A stretch of 64,000 bases of DNA from NCBI RefSeq assembly GCF_004362405.1, contig NZ_SNXE01000007.1, positions 1 through 64,000 of the forward strand, read 5' to 3'. Shown here piece by piece: positions 54,156 to 62,668 of this stretch (positions are counted from its first letter, which is position 1; every line of letters starts with the position of its first letter). The notes under the pieces were generated by a model. It was not told the DNA's origin and ran no database searches. It worked only from the letters and a program-made list of their open reading frames with translations. The position numbers and the translations under genes were made by a program. The DNA is from Roseateles asaccharophilus. Lineage in GTDB: Bacteria > Pseudomonadota > Gammaproteobacteria > Burkholderiales > Burkholderiaceae_C.

Positions 54156-54635
54156 TCAGGACTCGCCACCGCCCATCTGGGACTGCAGGTAGTTCTGCTC
54201 GCCCACCTGCTTGACCAGTTCGATCTGGGTTTCCAGGTGGTCGATATGCTCCTCGGTGTCGCTGAGGATGTCTTCCAACAGCTCGCGCGAGACATAGTCG
54301 CGCACGCTCTCGCAGTAGGCGATGGCTTCCTTGAGCAGGCCGTGCGAGCCCATCTCCACACGCAGATCGCAGCTCAGGATCTCCACGGCGCTCTCGCCGA
54401 TATAGAGCTTGCCCAGGTCCTGCAGATTGGGCAGGCCCTCAATCTGCAGGATGCGGTCCATCAGGCGGTCCGCATGCTTCATCTCCTCGATGGACTCCTG
54501 GTACTCGTGCTTGGCCATGCGCTCGAAGCCCCAGTTCTTCAGCATGCGGTAGTGCAGGAAGTACTGGTTGATCGCGGTCAGCTCGTTCTTGAGCTGTGCA
54601 TTGAGGTATTCCAGAACCTTGGCATCGCCCTTCAT
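54156..54635 (-). CDS. bfr: Bacterioferritin
   Basis: This is the haem-containing iron-storage 24-mer subunit. The 159-residue protein aligns without gaps to E. coli Bfr. The haem ligand Met52 and ferroxidase residues Glu18, Glu51, His54, Glu94 and His130 are present. Position 127, Glu in E. coli, is Thr here (SDTEEH). The ATG at 54635 is chosen: AAGGAG lies 6 bases before it but touches the alternative ATG at 54641. A terminator follows. Bfd, its partner, is encoded next downstream. Confidence 0.94.
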   Translation of the reverse strand: MKGDAKVLEYLNAQLKNELTAINQYFLHYRMLKNWGFERMAKHEYQESIEEMKHADRLMDRILQIEGLPNLQDLGKLYIGESAVEILSCDLRVEMGSHGLLKEAIAYCESVRDYVSRELLEDILSDTEEHIDHLETQIELVKQVGEQNYLQSQMGGGES

Positions 54636-54791
54636 CTTCATCTCCTTCTTGCGGACTGGCGAGCATTGTGCGCCCGCCTGCGCTTGAGGGCGGACAAGAC
54701 CCGACCCCGGCGCATTGCATGCGAAGCGTTTGCAGCTGCGGGCCAGACCGCCGCGCAGCCCCTCCTTGGTGGGATGCGCTTTGTGCTTGCT

Positions 54792-54810
54792 ATTGCGAAT
54801 AGTTCGCATT
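54792..54810 (+). promoter_or_regulatory. Fur-box-like palindrome upstream of hemP
   Basis: ATTGCGAATAGTTCGCATT contains a perfect TGCGAA/TTCGCA inverted repeat with a 3-base centre and closely resembles the AATGCGAATNATTCTCATT Fur box. It ends 12 bases before the hemP ATG and could also affect the divergent bfr gene, whose start lies about 160 bases away. Confidence 0.65.
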
Positions 54811-54822
54811 TAAGATGCGAGC

Positions 54823-55041
54823 ATGAGCACCACCGTCCACACCCTGCCGCGCCAGACCCTGGCGCATGAGCCCGGCATGCCGGCCGCGTCCTCCCTGGGC
54901 CTGCCCCCGCCGCAGCCGGGCCGTCGCCGGCTCAGCAGCCAGTCCCTGATGGGTCAGGAGCGCGAGATCGAGATCGAGCATGCCGGACAGCTCTATCGCC
55001 TGCGCCTGACCTCGCTGGGCAAGCTCATCCTCACCAAGTGA
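54823..55041 (+). CDS. hemP: Hemin uptake protein HemP
   Basis: This small protein of 72 residues has the HemP signature at its C-terminus: RRLSSQSLMGQEREIEIEH, then YRLRLTSLGKLILTK. HemP is a conserved Fur-controlled gene of haem uptake loci in Burkholderiales and acts as a positive factor for the haem receptor gene in Burkholderia. The ATG at 54823 lies directly downstream of a Fur-box-like palindrome; no strong ribosome site is seen. The hmuSTUV genes follow after a 181-base gap that contains no gene I could support. Confidence 0.9.
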   Translation: MSTTVHTLPRQTLAHEPGMPAASSLGLPPPQPGRRRLSSQSLMGQEREIEIEHAGQLYRLRLTSLGKLILTK

Positions 55042-55222
55042 GGCTGCGGCCACGCCGACGGGGCTGAGCGCCCCGCAGCGCGACCTCGGTCGCCCCATCC
55101 TTCAACACGCCAGCCTTGTGCCAGCCCGCCACGCCGCCCCACCGGGGCGCCCTGGGCCGGGACCACCGGCTTCGGACGCTCCGGGGGACGCTCATGCCGA
55201 CCCTGAACAGGAGCGTTCACCC

Positions 55223-56341
55223 ATGCACGCCAGCCCCGCGCCCGACCACGGCGCCGTCCGCCACGCCTTCCGCCTGGCCCGCCAGGAACGTCAAGTCCGC
55301 CACCGCGAGCTGGCCGCCCAGCTGCAGCTCAGCGAGGCCGAGCTGCTGGCCGCCCATCTGGGCGGCTTCGACCCCCAGGAATCCCCGCTGCAGGCCCGCC
55401 GCCTGCGCCCCGAGTGGGCCGAACTCATCGCCGCCCTGGAGCCCCTGGGCGAGCTGATGGCCCTCACCCGCAACGACAGCTGCGTCCACGAGAAGGTGGG
55501 GGTCTACCGCCACAGCAGCCGCCAGGGTCCCGTGGGTCTGGTGCTGGGCGGCGCCATCGATCTGCGCCTCTTCTACGGCCACTGGTGCCACGGTTTCGCG
55601 GTGCAGGAACGCCTGGCCGATGGCGCCCTGCAGCGCAGCCTGCAATTCTTCGACGCCGCAGGTGCGGCCATCCACAAGGTCTTTCTGCGCCCCGAGAGCG
55701 ACTTGCTGGCCTATGAGGCCCTGTGCGAGCGCTTCGCGGCCCCGGACCAGCAGCCCGGCCTGCAGACCGCGCCGGCCTGGCAGGAACCCGCCGAGCGTCC
55801 CGACGCCGAGATCGACGCCGCCGCCCTGCGCCGCGACTGGGCTTCGCTGCGCGACACGCACGACTTCTTCGGTCTGCTGCGCCAGCACGGCGTCTCCCGC
55901 ACCCAGGCCCTGCGCCTGGCCGACCCAGCCTATGCCCTGCCCCTGGCCACGTCCAGCGCGCTGGAGCTGCTGCAGCGCGCCGCGCAGCAGGGCGTGTCCA
56001 TCATGGTCTTCACCGGCAATCCCGGCATGATCCAGATCCACAGCGGCCCGGTGCAGCGCGTCGCGGTGATGGGGCCCTGGATCAATGTGCTGGATCCCAG
56101 CTTCAATCTGCATCTGCGCGAGGACCATATCGCCAGCGCCTGGCTGGTGCGCAAGCCCACGGTGGATGGCCTGGTCAGCGCCCTGGAGCTCTTCGACGCC
56201 CAGGGCCGCAACATCGCCATGCTCTTTGGCGAGCGCAAGCCCGGCCAGGCCGAGCGCTGCGACTGGCGCGCCCTGCTGGACAGCCTGGTCGAGGCCCGCC
56301 CCGCCCCGGACGCCCGCCCGCAAGGAGTGGCGGCATGCTGA
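55223..56341 (+). CDS. hmuS: Haem utilisation/degradation factor HmuS
   Basis: HmuS/HemS/ChuS proteins bind haem in the cytoplasm after import and store or degrade it. The 372-residue protein has two halves of the HemS fold. The first begins VRHAFRLARQERQVRHRELAAQLQLS and has MALTRNDSCVHEKVGVYRH, with FYGHWCHGFAVQE; the second has SIMVFTGNPGMIQIHSGPVQ and WINVLDPSFNLHLRED. ATG 55223 has AGGAG 9 bases upstream. The stop overlaps the start of hmuT. Confidence 0.93.
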   Translation: MHASPAPDHGAVRHAFRLARQERQVRHRELAAQLQLSEAELLAAHLGGFDPQESPLQARRLRPEWAELIAALEPLGELMALTRNDSCVHEKVGVYRHSSRQGPVGLVLGGAIDLRLFYGHWCHGFAVQERLADGALQRSLQFFDAAGAAIHKVFLRPESDLLAYEALCERFAAPDQQPGLQTAPAWQEPAERPDAEIDAAALRRDWASLRDTHDFFGLLRQHGVSRTQALRLADPAYALPLATSSALELLQRAAQQGVSIMVFTGNPGMIQIHSGPVQRVAVMGPWINVLDPSFNLHLREDHIASAWLVRKPTVDGLVSALELFDAQGRNIAMLFGERKPGQAERCDWRALLDSLVEARPAPDARPQGVAAC

Positions 56342-57216
56342 GGCGGCGCCCGCTCCTGGGCCTCGGTACCCTGGCCCTGCTGGGCACGCCCGCCCTGCGC
56401 GCCCACGCCGGCCCTGCCCCGCGCGTCGTCAGCATCGGCGGCGCGCTCACCGAGCTGATCTACGCCCTGGGCGCCGAGCGCCTGCTGGTCGGGGTGGACA
56501 GCACCTCGATCTTTCCCGCCGCGGCCCAGCGCCTGCCTCAGGTGGGCTATGCCCGCACCCTGGCCGCCGAGGGCCTGCTGGCCCTCAGCCCCAGTCTGAT
56601 CGTGGCCACCGAGGAAGCCGGCCCGCCCGCCGTGCTGCGCCAGCTGGAGGCCGCGCGCGTGCCCCTGCAGCTGCTGCGCTCGGACTACCGCTTCGAGGGC
56701 GTGCTGGCCCGCACCGAACGCCTGGGCAGCCTGCTGGGCCGCGAAGCCCAGGCGCGCGAGCTGCGCACTCGCCTGCAGGCCGAGTGGGCCCAGGCCCAGG
56801 GCGAGCTGGCACGGCGCCGCGCCGCCGGCACGGCCGGGCCGCGCGTGCTCTTCGTGATGGCGCATGCGCCGGGCCAGCTGCGCATGGCCGGCCAGGAAAC
56901 GGCGGCCGAGGCCATGCTGGCCTATGCCGGCGCACGCAACGCCCTGCAGGGCGTGCAAGGCTACAAGGCCCTGAGCCCCGAGGCGGCCATTGCCGCGGCG
57001 CCGGACCTCATCCTCAGCACCCAGCAGAGCCTGGACCTGCTGGGCGGCAGTGCCGGCCTGCTGCGGCAGAACGGCCTCGCCCAGACGCCCGCCGGCCAGG
57101 CCGGTCGCGTGGCGGCCATGGAAACCATGGAGCTGCTGGGTTTTGGCCCGCGCCTGCCCCAGGCCTTGGCACGCCTGGTGCCCCTGATCCACGGCGCCGC
57201 CACCACCCGGACCTGA
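56335..57216 (+). CDS. hmuT: Haem ABC transporter periplasmic binding protein HmuT
   Basis: HmuT carries haem from the outer-membrane receptor to HmuU. The 293-residue protein has a signal peptide (GLGTLALLGTPALRAHA), then the TroA-type binding fold: RVVSIGGALTELIYALGAERLLVGVDSTS, LPQVGYARTLAAEGLLAL and, in the C-lobe, MAGQETAAEAMLAYAGARN and PDLILSTQQSLD. Its ATG overlaps the last codons of hmuS, with AAGGAG 8 bases before. It is 6 bases upstream of hmuU. Confidence 0.93.
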   Translation: MLRRRPLLGLGTLALLGTPALRAHAGPAPRVVSIGGALTELIYALGAERLLVGVDSTSIFPAAAQRLPQVGYARTLAAEGLLALSPSLIVATEEAGPPAVLRQLEAARVPLQLLRSDYRFEGVLARTERLGSLLGREAQARELRTRLQAEWAQAQGELARRRAAGTAGPRVLFVMAHAPGQLRMAGQETAAEAMLAYAGARNALQGVQGYKALSPEAAIAAAPDLILSTQQSLDLLGGSAGLLRQNGLAQTPAGQAGRVAAMETMELLGFGPRLPQALARLVPLIHGAATTRT

Positions 57217-57222
57217 TGCACC

Positions 57223-58308
57223 ATGGCCGCCATCCTGCCTACCGCGACGGCGCTTGCGCGCCCCTCGGCCATCCCCGCCACGGGCGCGCGGCTCTCGCGT
57301 CCGCTGCTGCTGACCCTGGCCCTGCTGCTGGCCCTGCTGGCGGGCCTGCAGTTCGGCGCCGTGCCCCTGCAGGCGCGTGACTGGCTGCATGGCCCCTGGG
57401 CCGAGGGGCCCGTGAGCGCCAGCGCCCATGTGCTGTGGCAGCTGCGCCTGCCGCGCCTGCTGCTGGCTGCCAGCGTGGGCGCGGCCCTGGGCCTGGCCGG
57501 GGCGCTGGCCCAGGCTCTGTTCCGCAACCCCATGGCCGAGCCGGGCCTGCTGGGTGTAAGCAGCGGCGCCGCCGCCGCGGTGGCACTCAGCCTGACGGTG
57601 TTCGCAGGCCTGCAGCTGGCCCTGCCACCAAGCTGGCGCCTGTGGCTGCTGCCCCTGCTGGGCTTTGTGGGCGCCCTGGGCGTTTGCCTGCTGCTCACCC
57701 GCCTGGCGCGCTGGCTGGCCCCGGGCTCAGTGGCCGCCCTGCTGCTGTGCGGCCTGGCCCTGCAGGCCCTGAGCTTTGCGGTGGTGGGCCTGTGCAGCTT
57801 TCTGGCCAATGATGAGCAGCTGCGGGCCATCAACTTCTGGACCCTGGGCTCGCTGGCCGGTGCCCACTGGGGCATGGTGGCCCTGATGGCCGCCACCCTG
57901 GCCCTGCTCGTGCCCCTGGCCCGGCGCCTGGCACCCCAGCTCAATGCCCTGGCCCTGGGTGAGGCAGCGGCCGGCCATGTGGGCGTGGATGTGGACGCGC
58001 TGCGCCGCCGCGTCGTGGCCGGCATCGCCCTGCTCAGCGCCCTGGCCGTGGCCTGGTGCGGCAGCATCGGCTTCATCGGCCTGATGGCGCCGCATCTGGC
58101 GCGCCAGCTGGTGGGCGCCGACCAGCGCCGCGTGCTGCCCTGCGCCATGCTGGCCGGCGCCCTGCTGCTGGTGCTGGCCGATACCCTGGCCCGCAGCGTG
58201 GCCGTGCCGGCCGAGGTGCCGGTAGGCGTGTTCAGCGCCCTGATCGGCGCGCCCTGGTTCCTCTGGCTGCTGCGCGGCGCCCTGCGCCGCCAGCCGGGAG
58301 CGCTGTGA
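57223..58308 (+). CDS. hmuU: Haem ABC transporter permease HmuU (FecCD family)
   Basis: The 361-residue permease has about ten hydrophobic helices and the FecCD landmarks RLPRLLLAASVGAALGLAGA, QALFRNPMAEPGLLGVSSGA and the cytoplasmic coupling region GSIGFIGLMAPHLARQLVGAD. It moves haem across the inner membrane. Its stop overlaps the start of hmuV by TGATG at 58,306-58,310. The N-terminal 25 residues are Ala/Pro-rich and variable. Confidence 0.94.
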   Translation: MAAILPTATALARPSAIPATGARLSRPLLLTLALLLALLAGLQFGAVPLQARDWLHGPWAEGPVSASAHVLWQLRLPRLLLAASVGAALGLAGALAQALFRNPMAEPGLLGVSSGAAAAVALSLTVFAGLQLALPPSWRLWLLPLLGFVGALGVCLLLTRLARWLAPGSVAALLLCGLALQALSFAVVGLCSFLANDEQLRAINFWTLGSLAGAHWGMVALMAATLALLVPLARRLAPQLNALALGEAAAGHVGVDVDALRRRVVAGIALLSALAVAWCGSIGFIGLMAPHLARQLVGADQRRVLPCAMLAGALLLVLADTLARSVAVPAEVPVGVFSALIGAPWFLWLLRGALRRQPGAL

Positions 58309-59096
58309 TGGCGCCGCCCCTGCTGCAGCTGCAGGCGGCCGAGCTGGCCCTGCCCGGCCGCCCGGCGCCCGCGCCCATGGGCCCCTTCTCGCTGAGCCTG
58401 CGCGCGGGCGAGCGCATCGCCATTCTGGGCCCCAGCGGGGCCGGCAAGTCCAGCCTGCTGCGCCTGATGGCCGGCGACAGCCCGGCCAGCCGGGGCCAGG
58501 TCTTGCTGGAGGGCCGCACCCTCGCCGACTGGGACCGCGCCGCTCTGGCCCGACGCCGCGCGGTGCTGCCCCAGCAGCAGGGGGTGGCTTTCGGTCTGCC
58601 GGTGGAGCTGGTGGTGAGCTTGGGTCGGGTGGCGCTGGGCGCGGACCCGGGCGGCGAGCGCATCCTGCGCGAGGCCCTTGCCGCGGCCCAGGCCAGCCAT
58701 CTCTGGGGCCGGCGCTTCGACACGCTCTCGGGCGGCGAGCAGGCCCGGGTGCAGCTGGCCCGCGTGATGGCCCAGGCCTGGGACCAGCGCGAAGGCCTGC
58801 TGCTGGTGGACGAGCCCCTGGCCGCCCTGGACCCCGGCCTGGTCCAGGCCCTGATGGACGGCCTGGCGGACTTCGCCGCCGCGCGCGGCCATGCCCTGGT
58901 GGCCGTGTTGCACGACCTGAACCTGGCGATGAACCACTTCGAGCGACTGTGGCTGATCAAGCAGGGCCGGGTGCTGGCCGACTGCGACGCCCTGCCCGCC
59001 GCCCTGCCCCTGCTGGAGCAGCTCTACGACATGCGCCTGCGCCTGCTGCGCGACGCGCAGGGCCTGGCCCTGCTGCCGCTGCGCCAGGCGGCCTGA
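58308..59096 (+). CDS. hmuV: Haem ABC transporter ATP-binding protein HmuV
   Basis: This is the 262-residue ATPase of haem import. It has Walker A LGPSGAGKSSLLRLM, Q-loop LPQQQGVAF, signature LSGGEQARVQLARVM, Walker B LLLVDEPLAALDPG and switch His in VLHDLNLAMN. The ATG at 58308 overlaps the hmuU stop. A longer frame begins upstream inside hmuU and is unlikely. A DUF2325 gene starts 52 bases downstream on the same strand. Confidence 0.94.
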   Translation: MAPPLLQLQAAELALPGRPAPAPMGPFSLSLRAGERIAILGPSGAGKSSLLRLMAGDSPASRGQVLLEGRTLADWDRAALARRRAVLPQQQGVAFGLPVELVVSLGRVALGADPGGERILREALAAAQASHLWGRRFDTLSGGEQARVQLARVMAQAWDQREGLLLVDEPLAALDPGLVQALMDGLADFAAARGHALVAVLHDLNLAMNHFERLWLIKQGRVLADCDALPAALPLLEQLYDMRLRLLRDAQGLALLPLRQAA

Positions 59097-59148
59097 AGCC
59101 CCCGATCCGCACCGCCCCGCCCCGTCCATGTCTACGCAAGCCTGAACC

Positions 59149-60546
59149 ATGTGCGACAAGCCCAATATCTTCAGCCCGCTGCTGGCAGCGCAGGACGATG
59201 CGCCCACACGGCCCGCCCTGCCCGCCGCCCTGAAGCAGCGGCTCGAACCCTGCAGCGAGGCGCGCGAGCTGCGCGAGGCCCTGCGCGGCTCGCGCCGGCG
59301 CCGTCTGTGGGAGCTGCCCAGCCAGGCCCTGTGCCCGGTGATTGGTGTCTGCCTGCCCATGCCGGTGCTGCGCCGCCGTCTGGGCAAGAGCCTGGGCGGC
59401 GTGCCGCTGAACACCGACTACGACCTGCACTGCGGCGCCATCAATGAGTGCGCGCGCCGCAGCCCCATCGCCGAAACCCTGCAGCGCGAACTCGATCAGC
59501 GCTACGCCCAGGCCCTGCGCCAGGCCGCCCAGCACAAGAGCGCCGAGGCCCTGGGCCGCTGGTGGCAGGCCGCCCAGAACGGCAGCGATGTGGCCGGCTC
59601 GCTCTGGGCCACCCTGACCCACGCGCGCTGCGAGCCCGAGCTGCAGGAGCAAGTGCTGCGCGACATCCATATGCTGCAGCACCAGGTGGGCGCGGCCAAC
59701 CGTGCCGATCTGCAGCGCCTGGAAGCCCTGGCCGACGAGAACCAGGTGCTGGCCCGCGAGCTGGCCCAGGCCCAGTCGCGCAGCAGCCGCCTGCTGGCCG
59801 AACGCCAGCACCAGATCGAGGCCCTGGAGGCCGAGCGTCTGCGCCTGCGCGGCGAGCTGCTGGCGCGCGACAGCCTGCTGGCCGGCCTGCGCGAAGAGTT
59901 CGCGGCCCTGGAAGCCGCCATGCCGGGCCTGCGCCACCGCCAGGAGCAGGCCCAGCAGATCCGCCAGCAGCAAGAACGCATGCACCAGCTCGAACGCGCC
60001 CTGCTGCATGCCCAGCAACAGCTGGAGCGCGAGCAGCGCCGTCGCCAGGAAGCGCTGCAGGCCGCGCCCCAGCAAGCCGTGCCGGTCGAGGCCGCGGCGC
60101 GGACCGAACCGGTGCCGGTGCCGGTGCTCAACGAGCGCGCCGTGCTCTGCGTGGGCGGGCGGCAGTCGGTGGTGCCCATCTACCGCCAGCTGATAGAGCG
60201 CACCGGCGGGCGCTTTCTGCACCACGACGGTGGCGAGGAAGACGCCGTGGCCAAGCTGGATGCCAGCCTGGCCGCGGCCGATCTGGTGATCTGCCAGACC
60301 GGCTGCATCAGCCACGATGCCTACTGGCGGGTCAAGGACCACTGCAAACGCCACGGCAAGCGCTGCGTCTACATCGAGTCGCCCAGCGCCAGCAGCCTGC
60401 GCCGCGCCCTGGGGGCGCTGGAGCAGATGGCGCCCGATACGCCTCTCAAAGAGCCCCTCAAAGAGCCCCCCGATCCGCCGCCCGCACAGCCCGCGCTGGC
60501 GCCAAGGATGGCCGCACCTAGTGGCTCAGAAAGCGATCCGTCCTGA
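59149..60546 (+). CDS. DUF2325 protein with long coiled coil, haem-operon associated
   Basis: The 465-residue protein has three parts. An N-terminal domain includes LWELPSQALCPVIGVCLPM and DYDLHCGAINECARRS, with three Cys. A long Gln/Glu/Arg/Leu-rich coiled coil spans about residues 180-310. A C-terminal DUF2325 domain (AVLCVGGRQSVVPIYRQLIE, GRFLHHDGGEEDAVAKLDASL, ADLVICQTGCISHDAYWRVK, VYIESPSASSL) follows, with a Pro-rich tail. DUF2325 proteins have no known function; position after hmuV suggests a link to iron or haem metabolism. The tail overlaps the convergent next gene by 29 bases. Confidence 0.82.
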   Translation: MCDKPNIFSPLLAAQDDAPTRPALPAALKQRLEPCSEARELREALRGSRRRRLWELPSQALCPVIGVCLPMPVLRRRLGKSLGGVPLNTDYDLHCGAINECARRSPIAETLQRELDQRYAQALRQAAQHKSAEALGRWWQAAQNGSDVAGSLWATLTHARCEPELQEQVLRDIHMLQHQVGAANRADLQRLEALADENQVLARELAQAQSRSSRLLAERQHQIEALEAERLRLRGELLARDSLLAGLREEFAALEAAMPGLRHRQEQAQQIRQQQERMHQLERALLHAQQQLEREQRRRQEALQAAPQQAVPVEAAARTEPVPVPVLNERAVLCVGGRQSVVPIYRQLIERTGGRFLHHDGGEEDAVAKLDASLAAADLVICQTGCISHDAYWRVKDHCKRHGKRCVYIESPSASSLRRALGALEQMAPDTPLKEPLKEPPDPPPAQPALAPRMAAPSGSESDPS

Positions 60547-61357
60547 GCACGCTCTCGGGCAGATAGGGCTCGTGGGACTTGCGGAATGAGCCGTCACGCG
60601 CCGCCTTGCCCAGGGCCTCGCGCAGCAGTTCCCGATCGCGCTGCGGCAAGGAGCGCAGAGAGAGATAGGCGCCCGAGCGTATGGGGCTGAGCCCGCGCAG
60701 CTCGTGATAGCGGAACTCGCCGGCGCTTTGAGCGGCCTGGCCGTCCAGCAGGGCCGAGTGCATCAGCGAGGCCGGCAAGATGGTGAAGTCCACCCGGCCA
60801 CTGCGCAGCATGCGCTCCACGATCTCCAGATCGGCAACATAGTCCACCCGCCCCCCCGCCTCCAGCTCGCGCAGCAGCGCCTGGTATTCGTCACCAAAGC
60901 TGTAGCGCCGCACCATGGCGGCCCGCCATTTCGTGTCCTTGAGCAGGCCCGCCACATCGCGTGGAATCTCGCCGCGCACGCTCTGATGGGTGACCAGCAC
61001 CGGCGTCAGGCTGTAGAAGTGCACAAACTCGGCCCGTCCATCGCGCTCGCGTGTCTGCGATGAGGGCGTGAGCATGTCGGCGCTGTGCTGTTCGAAGAAC
61101 ATCTGATCGGCCCGTGCACGGGGCACGACCGGAAACTCGAAACTGCAGCCGATGCGCCGGCCCACGGCCCTGAGCCAATCGGGATAGATGCCACGCACGG
61201 CATCGCCCTCGACCATCATGCTGAAGCCCGTGGGTGCCGCCGGCACCACGATGGGTCGGGAGCACTGCGCCCCAGCCGCCGCCCCCTGCAGCAGGGCCAC
61301 TGCGGCCGCCAGGCTGGCGGCCAGGCGGCGAAAAACTGGCGTGCGGGAGGGCTGCAT
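60518..61357 (-). CDS. Periplasmic solute-binding protein, SBP_bac_3-like
   Basis: The 279-residue exported protein has a signal peptide (LAASLAAAVALLQGAAAGAQ) and a family-3-like body: MMVEGDAVRGIYPDWLRAVGRRIGCSFEFPVVPRARADQMFFE-type early segment, then AEFVHFYSLTPVLVTHQ and DYVADLEIVERMLRSGRVDF. It has no ABC permease or ATPase near it. Like the one at 32,700-33,494, it may be a stand-alone receptor. Its 3' end overlaps the end of the convergent DUF2325 gene. Confidence 0.75.
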   Translation of the reverse strand: MQPSRTPVFRRLAASLAAAVALLQGAAAGAQCSRPIVVPAAPTGFSMMVEGDAVRGIYPDWLRAVGRRIGCSFEFPVVPRARADQMFFEQHSADMLTPSSQTRERDGRAEFVHFYSLTPVLVTHQSVRGEIPRDVAGLLKDTKWRAAMVRRYSFGDEYQALLRELEAGGRVDYVADLEIVERMLRSGRVDFTILPASLMHSALLDGQAAQSAGEFRYHELRGLSPIRSGAYLSLRSLPQRDRELLREALGKAARDGSFRKSHEPYLPESVLRTDRFLSH

Positions 61358-61425
61358 GGGCGCACTGTAATGGACTGTGCCGCCACATCACGAGCTGCAC
61401 TCGCACCAGCCCCCCCCACTGGGGC

Positions 61426-62325
61426 TCAGGACTTGCCCGTCTGACGAAGGGCGGCGCAGGGATCCTCACGCTGCGCCTTGGCGGTGCGCACCACCCGGTC
61501 ATACAAGGCGGTCTGGGGCTCGGCGGCGGCCGGGCCGGACGCCTGCTCCAGATAGGCCTGCACATGGATCTGCTCGGCCGGCACGCCGGCGGCCTGCAGG
61601 TACAGGGGCACGGCCAGGTCCCGCCGCACATGGCCATTGCCGGCGATCAGGATCACGCGCTCGGCCCCGGCGGCGCGGGCCTGCAGCATGGCCTGGGCCA
61701 TGGCCGCATCACGGCCGCGCTGGGCCAGCACCATGCCGGGCAGCAAGCGCGCGGGCATGGCGCCGCAATGACCTTGCTCGATCTCGGCCTGCAAGGCCTG
61801 CTGCTGGGCCGGGGCCCAGGGCGTGGCGAGCTTGAGCGGCAGCAAGTCCTCGGGCCAGGCGGCCTCACCCTGGCGCACCAGGGCGCGAGCCTGCTCACGG
61901 CTGATATTGCCGCCACGCAGCTGGGCCTGGCCGGCCAGCGCCGCCTCGAACAGGGGCTTGTGCAGGGGCCAGCGCCAGCCCTGGCGGTCCAGGCCGCCAG
62001 CCTGGCTCTGGGCCTCGGCCTCGCGTGGGGCCGCGGCCAGGGCCGCGTCCTGGTCCCGCCCCATCTGCTCAAACACCACGGTGCTGCGCCGACCGTCGGC
62101 CAGCAAGCGGCGCAGCTGGGCCGCGCGCTCCAGATGGTGGGCAGGGTTGTCATGCACCTCGCCCAGCAGCACGAAGGGCGCGGTGGGCAGAGGAGCTGCG
62201 GGCGCCGTAGCAGCCGGCCGCAGCGCGGCGCAGGCGCTCAGCAGCAGCGCCGGGGCCAGCAGCAAAGCAGCACGCAGAGCCGGTCTGGACAAGCGGGCGC
62301 GGTGACTTGGGGCACTTTTGATCAT
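61426..62325 (-). CDS. ChaN-family lipoprotein (haem-regulated, Tiki superfamily)
   Basis: ChaN-type lipoproteins bind haem in the outer membrane, as shown for Campylobacter ChaN. The 299-residue protein has a lipobox LLLSAC (signal residues about 14-31) followed by the family motif PFVLLGEVHDNPAHH. It then has TVVFEQMGRDQD and the C-terminal VILIAGNGHVRRDLAVPLYL, both conserved in the family. ATG 62325 is preferred to the long upstream extension. Its position next to hmuSTUV supports a haem role, though no Fur-like box was recognised in its leader. Confidence 0.88.
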   Translation of the reverse strand: MIKSAPSHRARLSRPALRAALLLAPALLLSACAALRPAATAPAAPLPTAPFVLLGEVHDNPAHHLERAAQLRRLLADGRRSTVVFEQMGRDQDAALAAAPREAEAQSQAGGLDRQGWRWPLHKPLFEAALAGQAQLRGGNISREQARALVRQGEAAWPEDLLPLKLATPWAPAQQQALQAEIEQGHCGAMPARLLPGMVLAQRGRDAAMAQAMLQARAAGAERVILIAGNGHVRRDLAVPLYLQAAGVPAEQIHVQAYLEQASGPAAAEPQTALYDRVVRTAKAQREDPCAALRQTGKS

Positions 62326-62668
62326 GATCGGGTTCTCTCGTTCATTGGCATCGACAGCGGACCTGGCAAGCGGGCTTGCACAAGCCGTGTAAGGGACTGG
62401 AGGCTGGCGAAAGGACAAGAGAGGCTGATGGCGTCCGAGCTGGCGTGGCTATTGTCGCGTCACGGCGCGCTGCCGTCCCTGCCCCGCAAGTCGTCGGCCG
62501 CGTGGCGAGTCGCGGCCTCGTGGCCCCTGGTGAAGCAGCGGGTTTCGTGATGAAGCGCACAAACCAGTCAGATACCACCTGAGCAAGGGGTATCCCTAGT
62601 TTCCCGGCGTCGCAAGAATGCGCCCACACACCCAAAAGGGGCGAATTCACAAACACGCAAGGGAATAC
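62326..62668. other. Divergent intergenic region, ChaN-like / PEP-CTERM gene
   Basis: This 343-base stretch separates the divergent ChaN-like and PEP-CTERM genes and should hold both promoters. It contains a GATACC/GGTATC inverted repeat (62,571-62,594) with inner CC/GG pairs. No gene and no clear Fur box were seen. I did not find a TGGCAC-N5-TTGC sigma-54 match. Confidence 0.5.

Noticed and set aside
60105-60130. Tandem CCGGTG repeat as a phase-variable tract
   Set aside because: The few copies are in frame and encode a Pro-Val linker; length change would not switch the gene off.
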